DNA of 64,000 nucleotides, from contig CAYYDG010000006.1 of assembly GCA_964470555.1 (NCBI GenBank), forward strand, positions 1 to 64,000, in the 5' to 3' direction. The stretch is from RBC074 sp964470555. Lineage in GTDB: Bacteria > Acidobacteriota > Blastocatellia > RBC074. The notes beneath the pieces were generated by a model that saw only the letters and a program-made list of their open reading frames with translations, did no database searches and was not told the origin of the DNA. The position numbers were made by a program, and so were the translations under genes. Below, piece after piece: positions 10,638 through 19,074 of this stretch (positions are counted from its first letter, which is position 1; every line of letters begins with the position of its first letter).

Positions 10638-11665
10638 TATTTACCTCCTTCGTTCTCCGTATTTTCTTTGCTCCTCTTTCGTGCAGGAGCCTGCTCTTTC
10701 AACCGCAAGGGTGTGTAAGCCGGATCGAACTCACATGCTGCAATCAATTGTGGCAATGCACTTTTAACCTCACTCAGCAACGATGCTGGTTCCAATTGAA
10801 TCCCATGTGGGCGAGTGACAATCACTGAAATTGCTTCAAGATCGCAGGCTGTACGCAGTCGCATTCCGCCATCCAAAACCTTAAATAGCTTGTAGAGCGC
10901 CAACGCGATGAGGAGCCGATTGGCCGCCTCGCCCAAGCCGTAACCACGCATCGTCGCCAAGTCGAGGTTGAAATATGCGACCAGTCGCCGAGCGGTGAAC
11001 TCTGTGCGAGCGTAGATAATGTTGCCGCGCCCTTCATCAGATCCTTTCGTACCATCTTCGCCTGCGCTTCCTTTCGGATCGAATCTGTCTAGTTTTGCGC
11101 CGCCCGAAGCCGCAATTGTGTAATCTTCTGCCTCGATGAAACTCGACAACAGACGTTGCAATCTAGCGCGACCTTCAAAGACGTCTTTCTTGGCGATGAA
11201 AACCCCGTGTAAAATTGATCCTGCATCCAATTCAAACAAAACTTTCGCTAGCTTCCTGATGTCGAGTTTACCTTTCAAATCGCCGCCAATCTTTTCCACC
11301 AAAATAGTTTTGAGCGGTGTGTTTTCGATTAGGTAGTAAGAACTCAACCGATGCGACTCCATCACAGAGCTTGCAGCGATCCCATTGTCCAAATTGGAAA
11401 CAACGTGCGGTAGTCCACGAAGCGGTTCAACAATCTCGTCATTCACTTCATCCCAGCAAACTGCCTCCATCCGGTTGGCCATTGATTGCGCCGATTCGAC
11501 GAGCAGCATCGGTGTGCCGTCGGCGCGTTTGTATGTCGCGGCTCCCAAGTCTGGGAAGCCCGTCGGTTGAAAACGGTCGCCCTGCAGCGGTTTCAATTCG
11601 GCTTCGATCAACAGACGCGAAGCGCCTGCCAACTTGTCGAAAAGTTGATTCAGTTGTTCAGCCAT
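10637..11665 (-). CDS. csb1: Csb1, Cas7 backbone subunit of the type I-G Cascade
   Basis: The 342-residue protein is of the Csb1 (GSU0053) family, the Cas7-type RAMP that coats the crRNA. Recognition rests on the opening (LNQLFDKLAGASRLLIEAEL), the DLGAATYKRADGTPMLLVES stretch and position between csx17 and csb2. A clear AAGGAG site precedes the ATG. The C-terminus is lysine/arginine-rich. It lies 35 bp after csx17. Confidence 0.9.
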   Translation of the reverse strand: MAEQLNQLFDKLAGASRLLIEAELKPLQGDRFQPTGFPDLGAATYKRADGTPMLLVESAQSMANRMEAVCWDEVNDEIVEPLRGLPHVVSNLDNGIAASSVMESHRLSSYYLIENTPLKTILVEKIGGDLKGKLDIRKLAKVLFELDAGSILHGVFIAKKDVFEGRARLQRLLSSFIEAEDYTIAASGGAKLDRFDPKGSAGEDGTKGSDEGRGNIIYARTEFTARRLVAYFNLDLATMRGYGLGEAANRLLIALALYKLFKVLDGGMRLRTACDLEAISVIVTRPHGIQLEPASLLSEVKSALPQLIAACEFDPAYTPLRLKEQAPARKRSKENTENEGGK

Positions 11666-11700
11666 ACGGTTTGTCTCCTTGTTTGAGTTGATTGGAAAAG

Positions 11701-13956
11701 TTATGTGTTTGATTGCGACGGGCGCAGCGCGACTGTGGCCAGCGCGCTGACCGACTCTTCGTCAATCGGAATGAGCAGCGCGGCAGCCAACCGCGCGCCG
11801 TCTTCGTCAGGGAAATAAAGTTGAGAGGTGAACGGCGTCAGCCCGGTCGAGCGTAAGCGGCGCTCTGCGACTGCCAACGCTTCGCCGACGCGACCGGCGC
11901 GCAAAAGCGGCACGATCCCAGGCTCGTGGCGAATCATCAGGCTTTGTCCGTCCCGACTAAGCTTGCCATCAGGCAGGTACAGCAGCTTCAGCAACGCATA
12001 AGCGCGCGGTAGCGTCGGCGGGATTTTGATCGTTTCAATCTTCGGTGCAGTACCGAGATCGGTAGCGACCGGGTTGGCTTCCGATGGCGCAGTTACATCT
12101 ACCCGATTATTGCTGCTCCCAGCGCTGATTCGCGGCGTCCAGTTAATCAATGCCAACCCGCGCAACAATGCCTCGATTTTGTCGTCATCCGTCTCGCAGT
12201 TGAGAAATGTATTGACGGCGTTGAGTGAAGCGGAGCGAGTACTATGAAGTTGAGGATGCGAAGCTGAAGCCGCCCGTGCATCAATCGAACGCCGATGCAG
12301 AATCGCCGCCAGATTGCTATCAAGCGTTCCAGCCAGCCAAACAACACCTGTGTCGTCTTTCGTCCATTCAAAGTAGGCGCTTTTCTCTTTGGCCTCGACC
12401 GGTTCCAGGTGAGTGCGGAACGCACCGCGCTTGCCTTCACCGTGAATTGCCGCCAAAGCACGCGCAATTTCAAATTCCGGCGAACTATCCCAGGCTTCCC
12501 ACGCCCACTTTGTTGATAAGCCGGAGAGCGGGCGCAGTTCTCTTTTTTTGCTTTTCTTGAACGCATCTCTGAAATTGGGTCTCAGAGCAACCTCTGCTTC
12601 CACCCTGCCCAAAGCAATCAGGGTTACCTGAGCTTGGCCATCAATGTCATATGCGCTTAGATTGAAAATAGCTTCTTCAAGCTCGGAAACAGCACGAGTG
12701 AATTTGTCAGGGGCTTTATCAAGATTGCTGGCATCCCTCCAATTCTCAATCTGGCGGGCAAGCTTATCGTCAATTAGAGCGGCGGGCTTTCGTACTTTAA
12801 CTTCAACACTGCCGAGCGATGAAGCAAATTGCATTTTGCCGTTTCTGGTAAAGAATGTATGACGGTGAAACCGTGTGATGCCTCGGTCTACGCCGAGATC
12901 CGCAATAGCCCGCGCGAAATCAACAGTTGTTCGGGCTTGTTTCCTGCCTAATCTGACGCGGCCTTCGCTGAAAAGATGTGTGATCTCGCTGAACAAGGTG
13001 CGGCGTTCCCACAAGGGCAAAAAAAGCTCACCACGATTGTCCTCACCACGTGAGGCCGTTGACCCAAAGTCCGAGTGCCTGACAAAGAATGGGTAGGACG
13101 CTTCTGCTCTGGCTCCTGCCGCTAAACGACGAACTGCAGCACCGGCAAATACCAACGTACCTTCCACAGCAAAAATGTAATCCCAAGGGTTGGCCAAGAA
13201 TTTAGCCTCTAGCCCTGTTGTAGCATTTGGCCCGCCGCTGCCCCCTGGATGAAATTGCCCGGGCGAGAAGTCCGTTCCGATACCACCAGCTTCAGCGAAC
13301 AAGGCTGAACGCAGTTGTTTTTCACTTTTAGGGCGAGGCTTGCTATCGGCTGGCAACACTTCATGAAGCCTTCCCATGAAGGTCAACGAGAACTCAAGAT
13401 TGCCGTCGTTGCCTGCTGAGCCAAGCAGTGAGGGGAAACGTAGATCGCCGTCTTCACCAATCAAGCAGAGCGCATCTATCCAGCGAACAAGATTGTCCGG
13501 TAAGACATTGCGGCAGAGAGGCACAAGTACAGGCTTTAATGCTTCCGATCTCTTTGTACTCTCAAGCGAAGCGATTTTCTTTGTCATACACGATGCCAAT
13601 AGCTCTTCCGCTTGCGCGATGATTTCGCGGTATTCCTGAAGCCTCGAGCTGGTCGAGTTTTTGAGGTTTCGGAAAACAGCCACCTTCTTGCCACTCTCTT
13701 TGGCATCTTCCTTTGCATGAAAGCCGCTGCCGTTATTCCACGGCGCAACAATTGGCGTCGGGCAATATTCGTTCAGGAAGAAGCTGACCAACTCGTCCGC
13801 CGTCTTCGCTGTTTCAAGCGCGAAGGCATCGCCTAGCCACGAGCCACGCGCTAGCGGATCAAATTGTTCGGCCACCAAGCGGAAGATGCCGAGCGCTTTC
13901 AGGTAATGGATCATCGGTTCCGGCGCGCAACCGTTGAGTAAGAGCTGATTGGTCAT
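11701..13956 (-). CDS. csx17: Csx17, Cas8-type large subunit of type I-G
   Basis: The 751-residue protein corresponds to Csx17 (also called Cas8u2), the large subunit expected to contact the PAM in this subtype. The N-terminus LLNGCAPEPMIHYLKALGIF is a family signature. I chose the ATG at 13956 because it overlaps the cas3 stop by ATGA and follows a GGAGG site. The longer open frame upstream only shadows cas3. No separate small subunit (Cas11) gene is visible; an internal start in this gene is conceivable but untested. Confidence 0.92.
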   Translation of the reverse strand: MTNQLLLNGCAPEPMIHYLKALGIFRLVAEQFDPLARGSWLGDAFALETAKTADELVSFFLNEYCPTPIVAPWNNGSGFHAKEDAKESGKKVAVFRNLKNSTSSRLQEYREIIAQAEELLASCMTKKIASLESTKRSEALKPVLVPLCRNVLPDNLVRWIDALCLIGEDGDLRFPSLLGSAGNDGNLEFSLTFMGRLHEVLPADSKPRPKSEKQLRSALFAEAGGIGTDFSPGQFHPGGSGGPNATTGLEAKFLANPWDYIFAVEGTLVFAGAAVRRLAAGARAEASYPFFVRHSDFGSTASRGEDNRGELFLPLWERRTLFSEITHLFSEGRVRLGRKQARTTVDFARAIADLGVDRGITRFHRHTFFTRNGKMQFASSLGSVEVKVRKPAALIDDKLARQIENWRDASNLDKAPDKFTRAVSELEEAIFNLSAYDIDGQAQVTLIALGRVEAEVALRPNFRDAFKKSKKRELRPLSGLSTKWAWEAWDSSPEFEIARALAAIHGEGKRGAFRTHLEPVEAKEKSAYFEWTKDDTGVVWLAGTLDSNLAAILHRRSIDARAASASHPQLHSTRSASLNAVNTFLNCETDDDKIEALLRGLALINWTPRISAGSSNNRVDVTAPSEANPVATDLGTAPKIETIKIPPTLPRAYALLKLLYLPDGKLSRDGQSLMIRHEPGIVPLLRAGRVGEALAVAERRLRSTGLTPFTSQLYFPDEDGARLAAALLIPIDEESVSALATVALRPSQSNT

Positions 13957-16439
13957 TGTGAATCCTCCTTCGGCCAGTAATCTTGTGGGTCGCTGCTGGC
14001 GCGCACGTCGGCGGCGCGGATCAGGCATTCCAAAAACGCCAGGCGAAAGACACCCAGTTCGTCGCGCAGGGCAATCATTCGTTCCAACCACGAACGCGCA
14101 CCATCAGCATTCGCGCCGAGCAACATAGGCGACAGATCAAGTTTCAATTCCGCCGTCACGACGCTGTCGCCCAAATCAACCGGCGGCAGGGTGTCGTCTT
14201 GATGAATGCCGCGCGCAAACAGCGCCTCTTCGGTTTCAGGTTTTGTCTCGCCCGGCATCGCCCGGATGCTCAAACGCACTTTGCCGTGATGGCAGGCGGC
14301 GAGATAAATCATCAAGTCGCTCGCGCCGGTTTGCAGTAGAGCCAGTGCGCTCGCCAATTCGTGGCGGAAATGTTTGCGCGCGTGTTTGCCACCGCGCGTT
14401 GATTTGGCGAGCAATGGGTTAAGGTTTTGGGCTTCTGCGCCGTGCAGAGTGCGCTGAAAGACGGGATGCGCCTTGCCCCAGTCGTGATGATGGGTGGCGT
14501 CAATGACTTCGGCCTGCCATTGGCTGAGCGGCAAGCCGTCCAGTGCGGCGAGAATTTTTTCCGCAGCGGCTTTGGCTTCGCTTGAATGCGCCGCAAGAGT
14601 TTGGTTGTACTTCTTCCAGGGGCTTGGCTGGAAAGTAAGCTGATCGGCATCAAACGAGTCGTTGGGTTCATGCAGTTTGTTTTGATCCAGTGGCACTGGC
14701 GCAACCGGGTCTTTGCTTTCTTTACTCCAACCCAACTCCGTTGAATAACCGCCCGCTGTCACATCCAGCAGTAACGACAACCCTGGGCGCAAATTGCCTT
14801 CGCCAATTTCTTCCCAATCTCCTTCGAGCGCATCCCAACGCCAGGCTTTTCGCGGCTTGCCTTGTTTGTCTTTGGCTTTCAGGAAATCGCGGAATTCGCC
14901 AATCGTTACTGGGCAAAGTTCATCTCGTGTCAACGCTGACGCTTTTTTGCTGGGCGCTTCACCATTCAATTCACGCCAAGCGACGGTGATGTCGCGCTCT
15001 TCGCCGCCGCGCACGAAGCGTGAAACATCCAAATCGTAGCCGGACAAATCTGGCGTGGTGTCGAACAGGTCAATCAGATCGCGCCGCCGCAGAACATGCG
15101 CCGGGCGGTACGGATCGGAGTGAATTGGCAAGTCAGCCGGCGCAGCGGAAGACAACGTGGCAACGCGATACTGGGCGCGCTGCAAATCTTCCCAGTCATA
15201 AGGCCGCGCGATTTTTTGCCAGTCGGCCTCATCGAGTTCGACTTTGTCGCTGAGCTTTTCGTCTTTGGTATCAAGGGGGCGATCAATCCAAAACACGTCT
15301 GCGACGGTAAATTCACCCGCGCGATTGCAACGTCCGAAGCGTTGCACCAGGCTGGCGTAAGGCGCGAGGTCTGTCAGCAGCAAGCGCGAAGACATATCCA
15401 CGCCTGCTTCGACCACCTGCGTTGCCACAATGATGCGGTTCAAATCACCGGTTTGATTGAAAAGCTGCTTCCACGTTTTACGTTCCGCCGGACGAAAGCG
15501 TGAATGGATCAATTTGATTTCCGGCGCGTTCGTTTCGCTGGCAAAAGCCTTTTGCAACGCCATGAATGTCTCGCGCGCTCGCGCCACGCGATTGACGACA
15601 ATCAGCGTTTGCGTGCCGATTTGATGATTGGCTTTGGTGAAATCGGCTAGCCCTTGCGGCAATCGGCACTCCGGCGGAGCGGCTTGCAGTTTTTTTACCG
15701 CTGTCAGGCGTTGCGCCAGAACAGGTATGGCACGGTCGGTTTCGCTCAATGTCAATTCGCGCAGGTTGTCCACTTGAGTTTTGAAGTCCACCATCTTCAA
15801 CCATTCGCGGTCCAAGGTCGCAGACATCCAGATCGAATGGGCTTGGCCGAAAATTTGGAAGTGGTTGCGGAAGGCAGCCAGTTGCGCCGTTGTTGCCAGA
15901 CCATCGCTCATCAATTGCACTTCGTCCATCACCCACAAACAGTCGTTGTTGAGCAAACCGAAGTGCAGCGGCCAACGAAAGCGGCTCATCGCATAGCCTC
16001 GGTTGAGTGCGCGCGACAGCAGCATGTCTTGCGTGCCGATCAGAATGCATTCCCGTTCCGGCCAGCCGTCCCATTCGTCCGTGACATCGCCGCCCATCAG
16101 CACGTGAACTCCAAATCTGCCTTGTTCGACTAAGCCTTGCTCAACCAGTTGTTTGATTGCGGCTCTGGCCACATCGCGCGTTTGTTCGACCAGCGTGCGC
16201 ATCGGCAGGCAATAAACTAACCGCCGCCCAGCGCTTTCCGGTTTGGTCAACCGCCGCCACAACCAAGCGCCGAGAATGGCTTTGGTCTTTCCCGCGCCGG
16301 TCGGCACATTGACCAAAGCAGGAAGTTCTGTTGCTTCCGCCAACTGTCGTTGATAAGCAAACGGAACGGGTGCTTGTTTGTCTGGTTCGGCGAAGACTTC
16401 GCCGAAGAATTGGTCATAGCTGTCATATCGTTTTTCCAT
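13953..16439 (-). CDS. cas3: Cas3 helicase-nuclease with C-terminal HD domain
   Basis: The 828-residue effector unwinds and degrades DNA bound by Cascade. Helicase motifs come first: Walker A PTGAGKTK at residues 46-53, Walker B MDEVQ near 171-175, MSATLDREW near 205, and a motif-VI-like LVQRFGRCNRAGEF. The HD nuclease follows at the C-terminal side, with DATHHHDWGKAHP near residue 646. This HD-last order is typical of type I-U/I-G and is the reverse of most Cas3 proteins. The ATG at 16439 has an AAGGAG site 9 bases upstream; a TTG at 16442 is an alternative. Confidence 0.95.
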   Translation of the reverse strand: MEKRYDSYDQFFGEVFAEPDKQAPVPFAYQRQLAEATELPALVNVPTGAGKTKAILGAWLWRRLTKPESAGRRLVYCLPMRTLVEQTRDVARAAIKQLVEQGLVEQGRFGVHVLMGGDVTDEWDGWPERECILIGTQDMLLSRALNRGYAMSRFRWPLHFGLLNNDCLWVMDEVQLMSDGLATTAQLAAFRNHFQIFGQAHSIWMSATLDREWLKMVDFKTQVDNLRELTLSETDRAIPVLAQRLTAVKKLQAAPPECRLPQGLADFTKANHQIGTQTLIVVNRVARARETFMALQKAFASETNAPEIKLIHSRFRPAERKTWKQLFNQTGDLNRIIVATQVVEAGVDMSSRLLLTDLAPYASLVQRFGRCNRAGEFTVADVFWIDRPLDTKDEKLSDKVELDEADWQKIARPYDWEDLQRAQYRVATLSSAAPADLPIHSDPYRPAHVLRRRDLIDLFDTTPDLSGYDLDVSRFVRGGEERDITVAWRELNGEAPSKKASALTRDELCPVTIGEFRDFLKAKDKQGKPRKAWRWDALEGDWEEIGEGNLRPGLSLLLDVTAGGYSTELGWSKESKDPVAPVPLDQNKLHEPNDSFDADQLTFQPSPWKKYNQTLAAHSSEAKAAAEKILAALDGLPLSQWQAEVIDATHHHDWGKAHPVFQRTLHGAEAQNLNPLLAKSTRGGKHARKHFRHELASALALLQTGASDLMIYLAACHHGKVRLSIRAMPGETKPETEEALFARGIHQDDTLPPVDLGDSVVTAELKLDLSPMLLGANADGARSWLERMIALRDELGVFRLAFLECLIRAADVRASSDPQDYWPKEDSQ

Positions 16440-16512
16440 CAATGCATTCTCCTTATCTGTCCGCCATCCTATTCACGACACCGGGAAAGAATTCCGCGTG
16501 TTGGCGGTCGGT

Positions 16513-16554
16513 CAAAAAAAAAATTATTCCGCAGTATGGCGTTGCTGGCTGCGG
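16513..16554 (-). terminator. Probable intrinsic terminator or attenuator between the WYL gene and cas3
   Basis: On the minus strand CCGCAG (plus 16549-16554) pairs with CTGCGG (plus 16529-16534) across a 14-nt loop at the end of the WYL regulator coding sequence. After five more bases comes a run of ten T residues (plus 16514-16523). The structure overlaps the stop codon, so read-through into cas3 is probably limited or conditional. Confidence 0.6.
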
Positions 16555-17588
16555 TGCAGGAGTTCGGCAAGCTTGCTGCGGAGTTCCGCCGGGGCGAGGA
16601 CTTCGATGTCGGGCAGAAAGCTCAAGATAAACCGTTCCAGGCCGCGACCGCTGGCGACGCGCATTTCAATGGTGATGGTTTCAGGCGCAGTTTCTGTTTT
16701 GGGCGTGCTCGCCACTTTGCGTTGCGAGCGGTGGAATTTGCGTTCGGCGAAGACGCGAGCCGTTACATCGTAAGCGCGCAATCGCACGGTCATCGGTTCG
16801 CCGTGGATGCCGTTGAAACAATACGTTTCCAGATGCTCGCGCAAATCGAAGGTCTTTCGCACGAAGGTGCGTTTGGTGAATTGCAAGGCTCGAATATGGT
16901 CTATGGCAAAGGGAATGAAGCGGTTTCGATGATGATCCCAGCCGATGACCTTCAATGTGGCTCCGTCGGGGTCGAAGTAAACGGCGTAAGGATCGAAATC
17001 TCGTTCGCGGATGGTGTCCGATGCCATTGTGTAATAGCTCATGTGAATTGTGCGGTATTCAATGGCGGCGGTGACCAGTTGATCAATCGTTTCGCTGTGT
17101 CTGGCGAAGTCTTTGGCGGGGACGGTGGCTGCTCCGTAAACGCGCGACATGGCGTTCAACCGCGCGTGCAGCGCCGACGGAAGCGAAGCCCGAACTTTTT
17201 TGAGCATTGAACGAGCGTGACGCGCAAACGGAGATTGATTGCCGAGCAAGCCGGTTGCGCCGATGGCTTCCTGGGCCAGCAACAACGTCGCCGATTCGGG
17301 CAGGGTCAGTCTGGGCGATTGATACTCAGTGGCGAGGGAATAATAAATGTGACGGCCTTCGCGTTTCTGCGTGACTGGGTTGGGCGAGCCAGATTGGGAA
17401 AATGTGTCAATCAGATTGACTATGGTTTTGCGGTCAACGTCGAAATAATCCATCAACTCTTTCTGCGACCAACGACGGCTTGCCAACAACTCAGGCAGGA
17501 TGATGAGCCTGTCGCTCAATTGTTTGCGCCGGCTGGACGAGTTTGGGCTGTTGAATGAATCGCCTTTGGAAGATTTCGCGGATTCCAT
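16524..17588 (-). CDS. WYL-domain transcriptional regulator upstream of cas3
   Basis: The 354-residue protein has an N-terminal helix-turn-helix of the DeoR-like type (RWSQKELMDYFDVDRKTIVNLI, about residues 38-60) and a WYL ligand-binding part. In the latter the segment TLKVIGWDHHRNRFIPFAIDHIRAL carries a divergent WYL core. Proteins of this kind often sit beside CRISPR-cas and other defence loci and regulate them in response to nucleic-acid or nucleotide ligands. It reads in the same direction as cas3, 84 bp upstream, but a terminator-like hairpin lies between. Control of the cas operon is inferred from position. Confidence 0.88.
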   Translation of the reverse strand: MESAKSSKGDSFNSPNSSSRRKQLSDRLIILPELLASRRWSQKELMDYFDVDRKTIVNLIDTFSQSGSPNPVTQKREGRHIYYSLATEYQSPRLTLPESATLLLAQEAIGATGLLGNQSPFARHARSMLKKVRASLPSALHARLNAMSRVYGAATVPAKDFARHSETIDQLVTAAIEYRTIHMSYYTMASDTIRERDFDPYAVYFDPDGATLKVIGWDHHRNRFIPFAIDHIRALQFTKRTFVRKTFDLREHLETYCFNGIHGEPMTVRLRAYDVTARVFAERKFHRSQRKVASTPKTETAPETITIEMRVASGRGLERFILSFLPDIEVLAPAELRSKLAELLHRSQQRHTAE

Positions 17589-17599
17589 GTGTGATTCCC

Positions 17600-17711
17600 C
17601 TGTGGAGTGCGCGCGACTTGTCGCCGCTTTTCATTCAATGGTGGAAATTTGCTCTCCTGACCAATTCGCGCCTCAGAACGCGAAGCTACGACAAGTCGCA
17701 GCACTCCACAG
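17600..17711. repeat. Inverted repeat upstream of the WYL regulator
   Basis: CTGTGGAGTGCGCGCGACTT at the left (17600-17623 in full) matches, reversed, the arm ending in GCACTCCACAG (17689-17711), with one base difference in length. It lies 12 bp upstream of the WYL start codon, so it could overlap the promoter region. It resembles the other palindromic repeat families in this window. Confidence 0.75.
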
Positions 17712-18043
17712 TTAAAAATGAGTATGGTTGATTGTTTGGGGCTTGAGTGTTTAGGGCCGGGCGAAGATTAAATGGCTTTGCCTGATTGGTAAAGAGTTTT
17801 CTGGCGCTGATGTGAAAAATATCCGCGACGAACAATGAAGGCTAATTCAAATTGACGTTGCGGACTACTTGCCAATTGCCTTATGGCGATTGGCAGTTGT
17901 CTGCGACCGATTGTTCTATGAAATGGGGATGTCAGGAACAAATTTCTCCTGACCTGGCGGTCAAAGCAATTTCTGACAGACAGCCCCGTGAATTGGGTTA
18001 GTTGCCCACTGAAGTTTTCAGTAGTCGCCTTGAGTCGCAGGGA
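17712..18043. other. Gene-free stretch between the WYL regulator and the IS remnant
   Basis: I see no convincing gene here. A 96-codon minus-strand frame (17768-18058) lacks a ribosome site and recognisable features. The stretch TTGCCAATTGCCTTATGGCG near 17870 is locally repetitive and partly self-complementary. The segment separates the cas locus from mobile-element debris. Confidence 0.5.
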
Positions 18044-18175
18044 GCGGCATTGTCCCAAACTTAGTTGAAATTTTTCTCCGGTGAGTCGTTGGCACAGAGG
18101 GTTTCTTACTCACGTTAGGCATCCAAAGTTTTGTGAAGATGTTTGACTCGATAATCGCCAATAAAGACAGGCTCT

Positions 18176-18261
18176 TTCACCGCAGAGGCGCAAAGAGCGC
18201 AGAGGAGACGCGGAGAACAGCCTCTGCGAAACCTCTGCGAAACTCTGCGTCTCAGCGGTGA
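18176..18261. repeat. Dispersed CCGCAGAGGCGC-type inverted repeat
   Basis: TTCACCGCAGAGGCGCAAAG on the left and CTCTGCGTCTCAGCGGTGAA on the right form long imperfect arms, with internal reiteration of CTCTGCG. This word-like intergenic family is seen in many environmental bacterial genomes. Here it is nested within the IS256 remnant. Confidence 0.75.
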
Positions 18262-18371
18262 ACGAGGAATTCTAAAGTGCAATATCAGTGTCAAGTGGCT
18301 TACTAAAAAACTGTGTGCGTAACATCAGTTTCTTAGTTGAAATTCCATTCATCTGAATCAACCAAGGAGAC

Positions 18372-18450
18372 TTATAGCGGGTTGCAATTGCACGCGACCT
18401 GTCAATTTGCTTACCAAGCGTTGGTAGAACAGGTTATTAACCTGTTCTAC
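18372..18450. repeat. Truncated copy of the TTATAGCG miniature element
   Basis: Seventy-nine bases match the left part of the complete 109-bp element at 37534-37642 with a single difference. The copy includes the palindrome GTAGAACAGGTT/AACCTGTTCTAC. The right end is missing, replaced by IS256 transposase sequence, so a deletion or rearrangement joined them. Confidence 0.85.
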
Positions 18451-18460
18451 TCGATATTTG

Positions 18461-18967
18461 TCGCCTGTTAGTCAACGAAGTTCTCGAAGAAGAGGTCACG
18501 GCTCTGAGTGGAGCCAGGTATTCGCACGAAAAGCCTCAGCAAGGGCGTTCAGTCGTTGGGGATACAATCCAGGGTCTGTTCGTATCGGCGATCATCGTTT
18601 GACCATTCAGGTTCCGCGCGTGTTTGACAATCAAACTCAAGCTGCCAAATCGCTGGAAAAAGAAAACCGCTCGGCATCCAATTCATTGCGTGAAGGCCTG
18701 GAAGAAACCATGACCTTGCATCGCTTGAAAATAAGGGAATTCTCCCGGAGCTTCTCGACCACCAACTGCATTGAGAACGTCAATTCGTTGATAGAAAAAA
18801 CGACACGCAACGTTAAACGCTGGACAAATTCTCCACAACGCCATCGCTGGATAGCAGCGAGCTTATTGGAAGTTGAACAGCGAATGCGTAAAGTAGACAA
18901 CTTCCAACGACTGCCGTACTTGCAACGAGCAATCAAGGCTGCCGTTGAAAACCAGAATTTCAACTAA
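18461..18967 (+). pseudogene. Transposase remnant, IS256 (Mutator-like) family
   Basis: The translated C-terminal part EGLEETMTLHRLKIREFSRS followed by STTNCIENVNSLIEKTTRNV and VKRWTNSPQRHRWIAASLLE is the hallmark end of IS256-family transposases. An N-terminal fragment (VLEEEVTALSGARYSHEKPQ, then GDHRLTIQVPRVFD) is also present but in two frames near 18540. The middle of the protein, carrying the DDE catalytic residues, is absent: VPRVFD runs almost directly into the C-terminal region. The gene is therefore frameshifted and internally deleted and cannot transpose by itself. Confidence 0.9.
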
Positions 18968-18973
18968 AACAGA

Positions 18974-19008
18974 GTCTGTTGGCCTCTGGCCTCAGACCAC
19001 CAACAGAC
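18974..19008. repeat. Hairpin at the right end of the IS remnant
   Basis: GTCTGTTGG at 18974-18982 pairs with CCAACAGAC at 19000-19008. It follows the transposase stop codon and may have been its terminator or part of the element end. No T-run follows. Confidence 0.5.
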
Positions 19009-19074
19009 CGAATTTCAACTAAGTTTGGGGCAATGCCGCCCGCAATTTCACCAACAATCCGGGAAGCTTCGCTT

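Larger units (their letters stand above)
18044..19039 (+). mobile_element. Degenerate IS256-family element with preserved terminal inverted repeats
   Basis: The left end (18044-18072, containing CCCAAACTTAGTTGAAATT) and the right end (19011-19039, containing AATTTCAACTAAGTTTGGGG) are inverted repeats matching at 28 of 29 positions. Between them lie a C-rich hairpin repeat (18176-18261), a truncated miniature element (18372-18450) and a transposase remnant. No clear target duplication is visible. The element ends 36 bp before the sulfatase start codon. Confidence 0.8.

Noticed and set aside
17768..18058. 96-codon minus-strand frame in the gap before the IS remnant
   Set aside because: It runs into the IS terminal repeat, has no ribosome site and no recognisable features.
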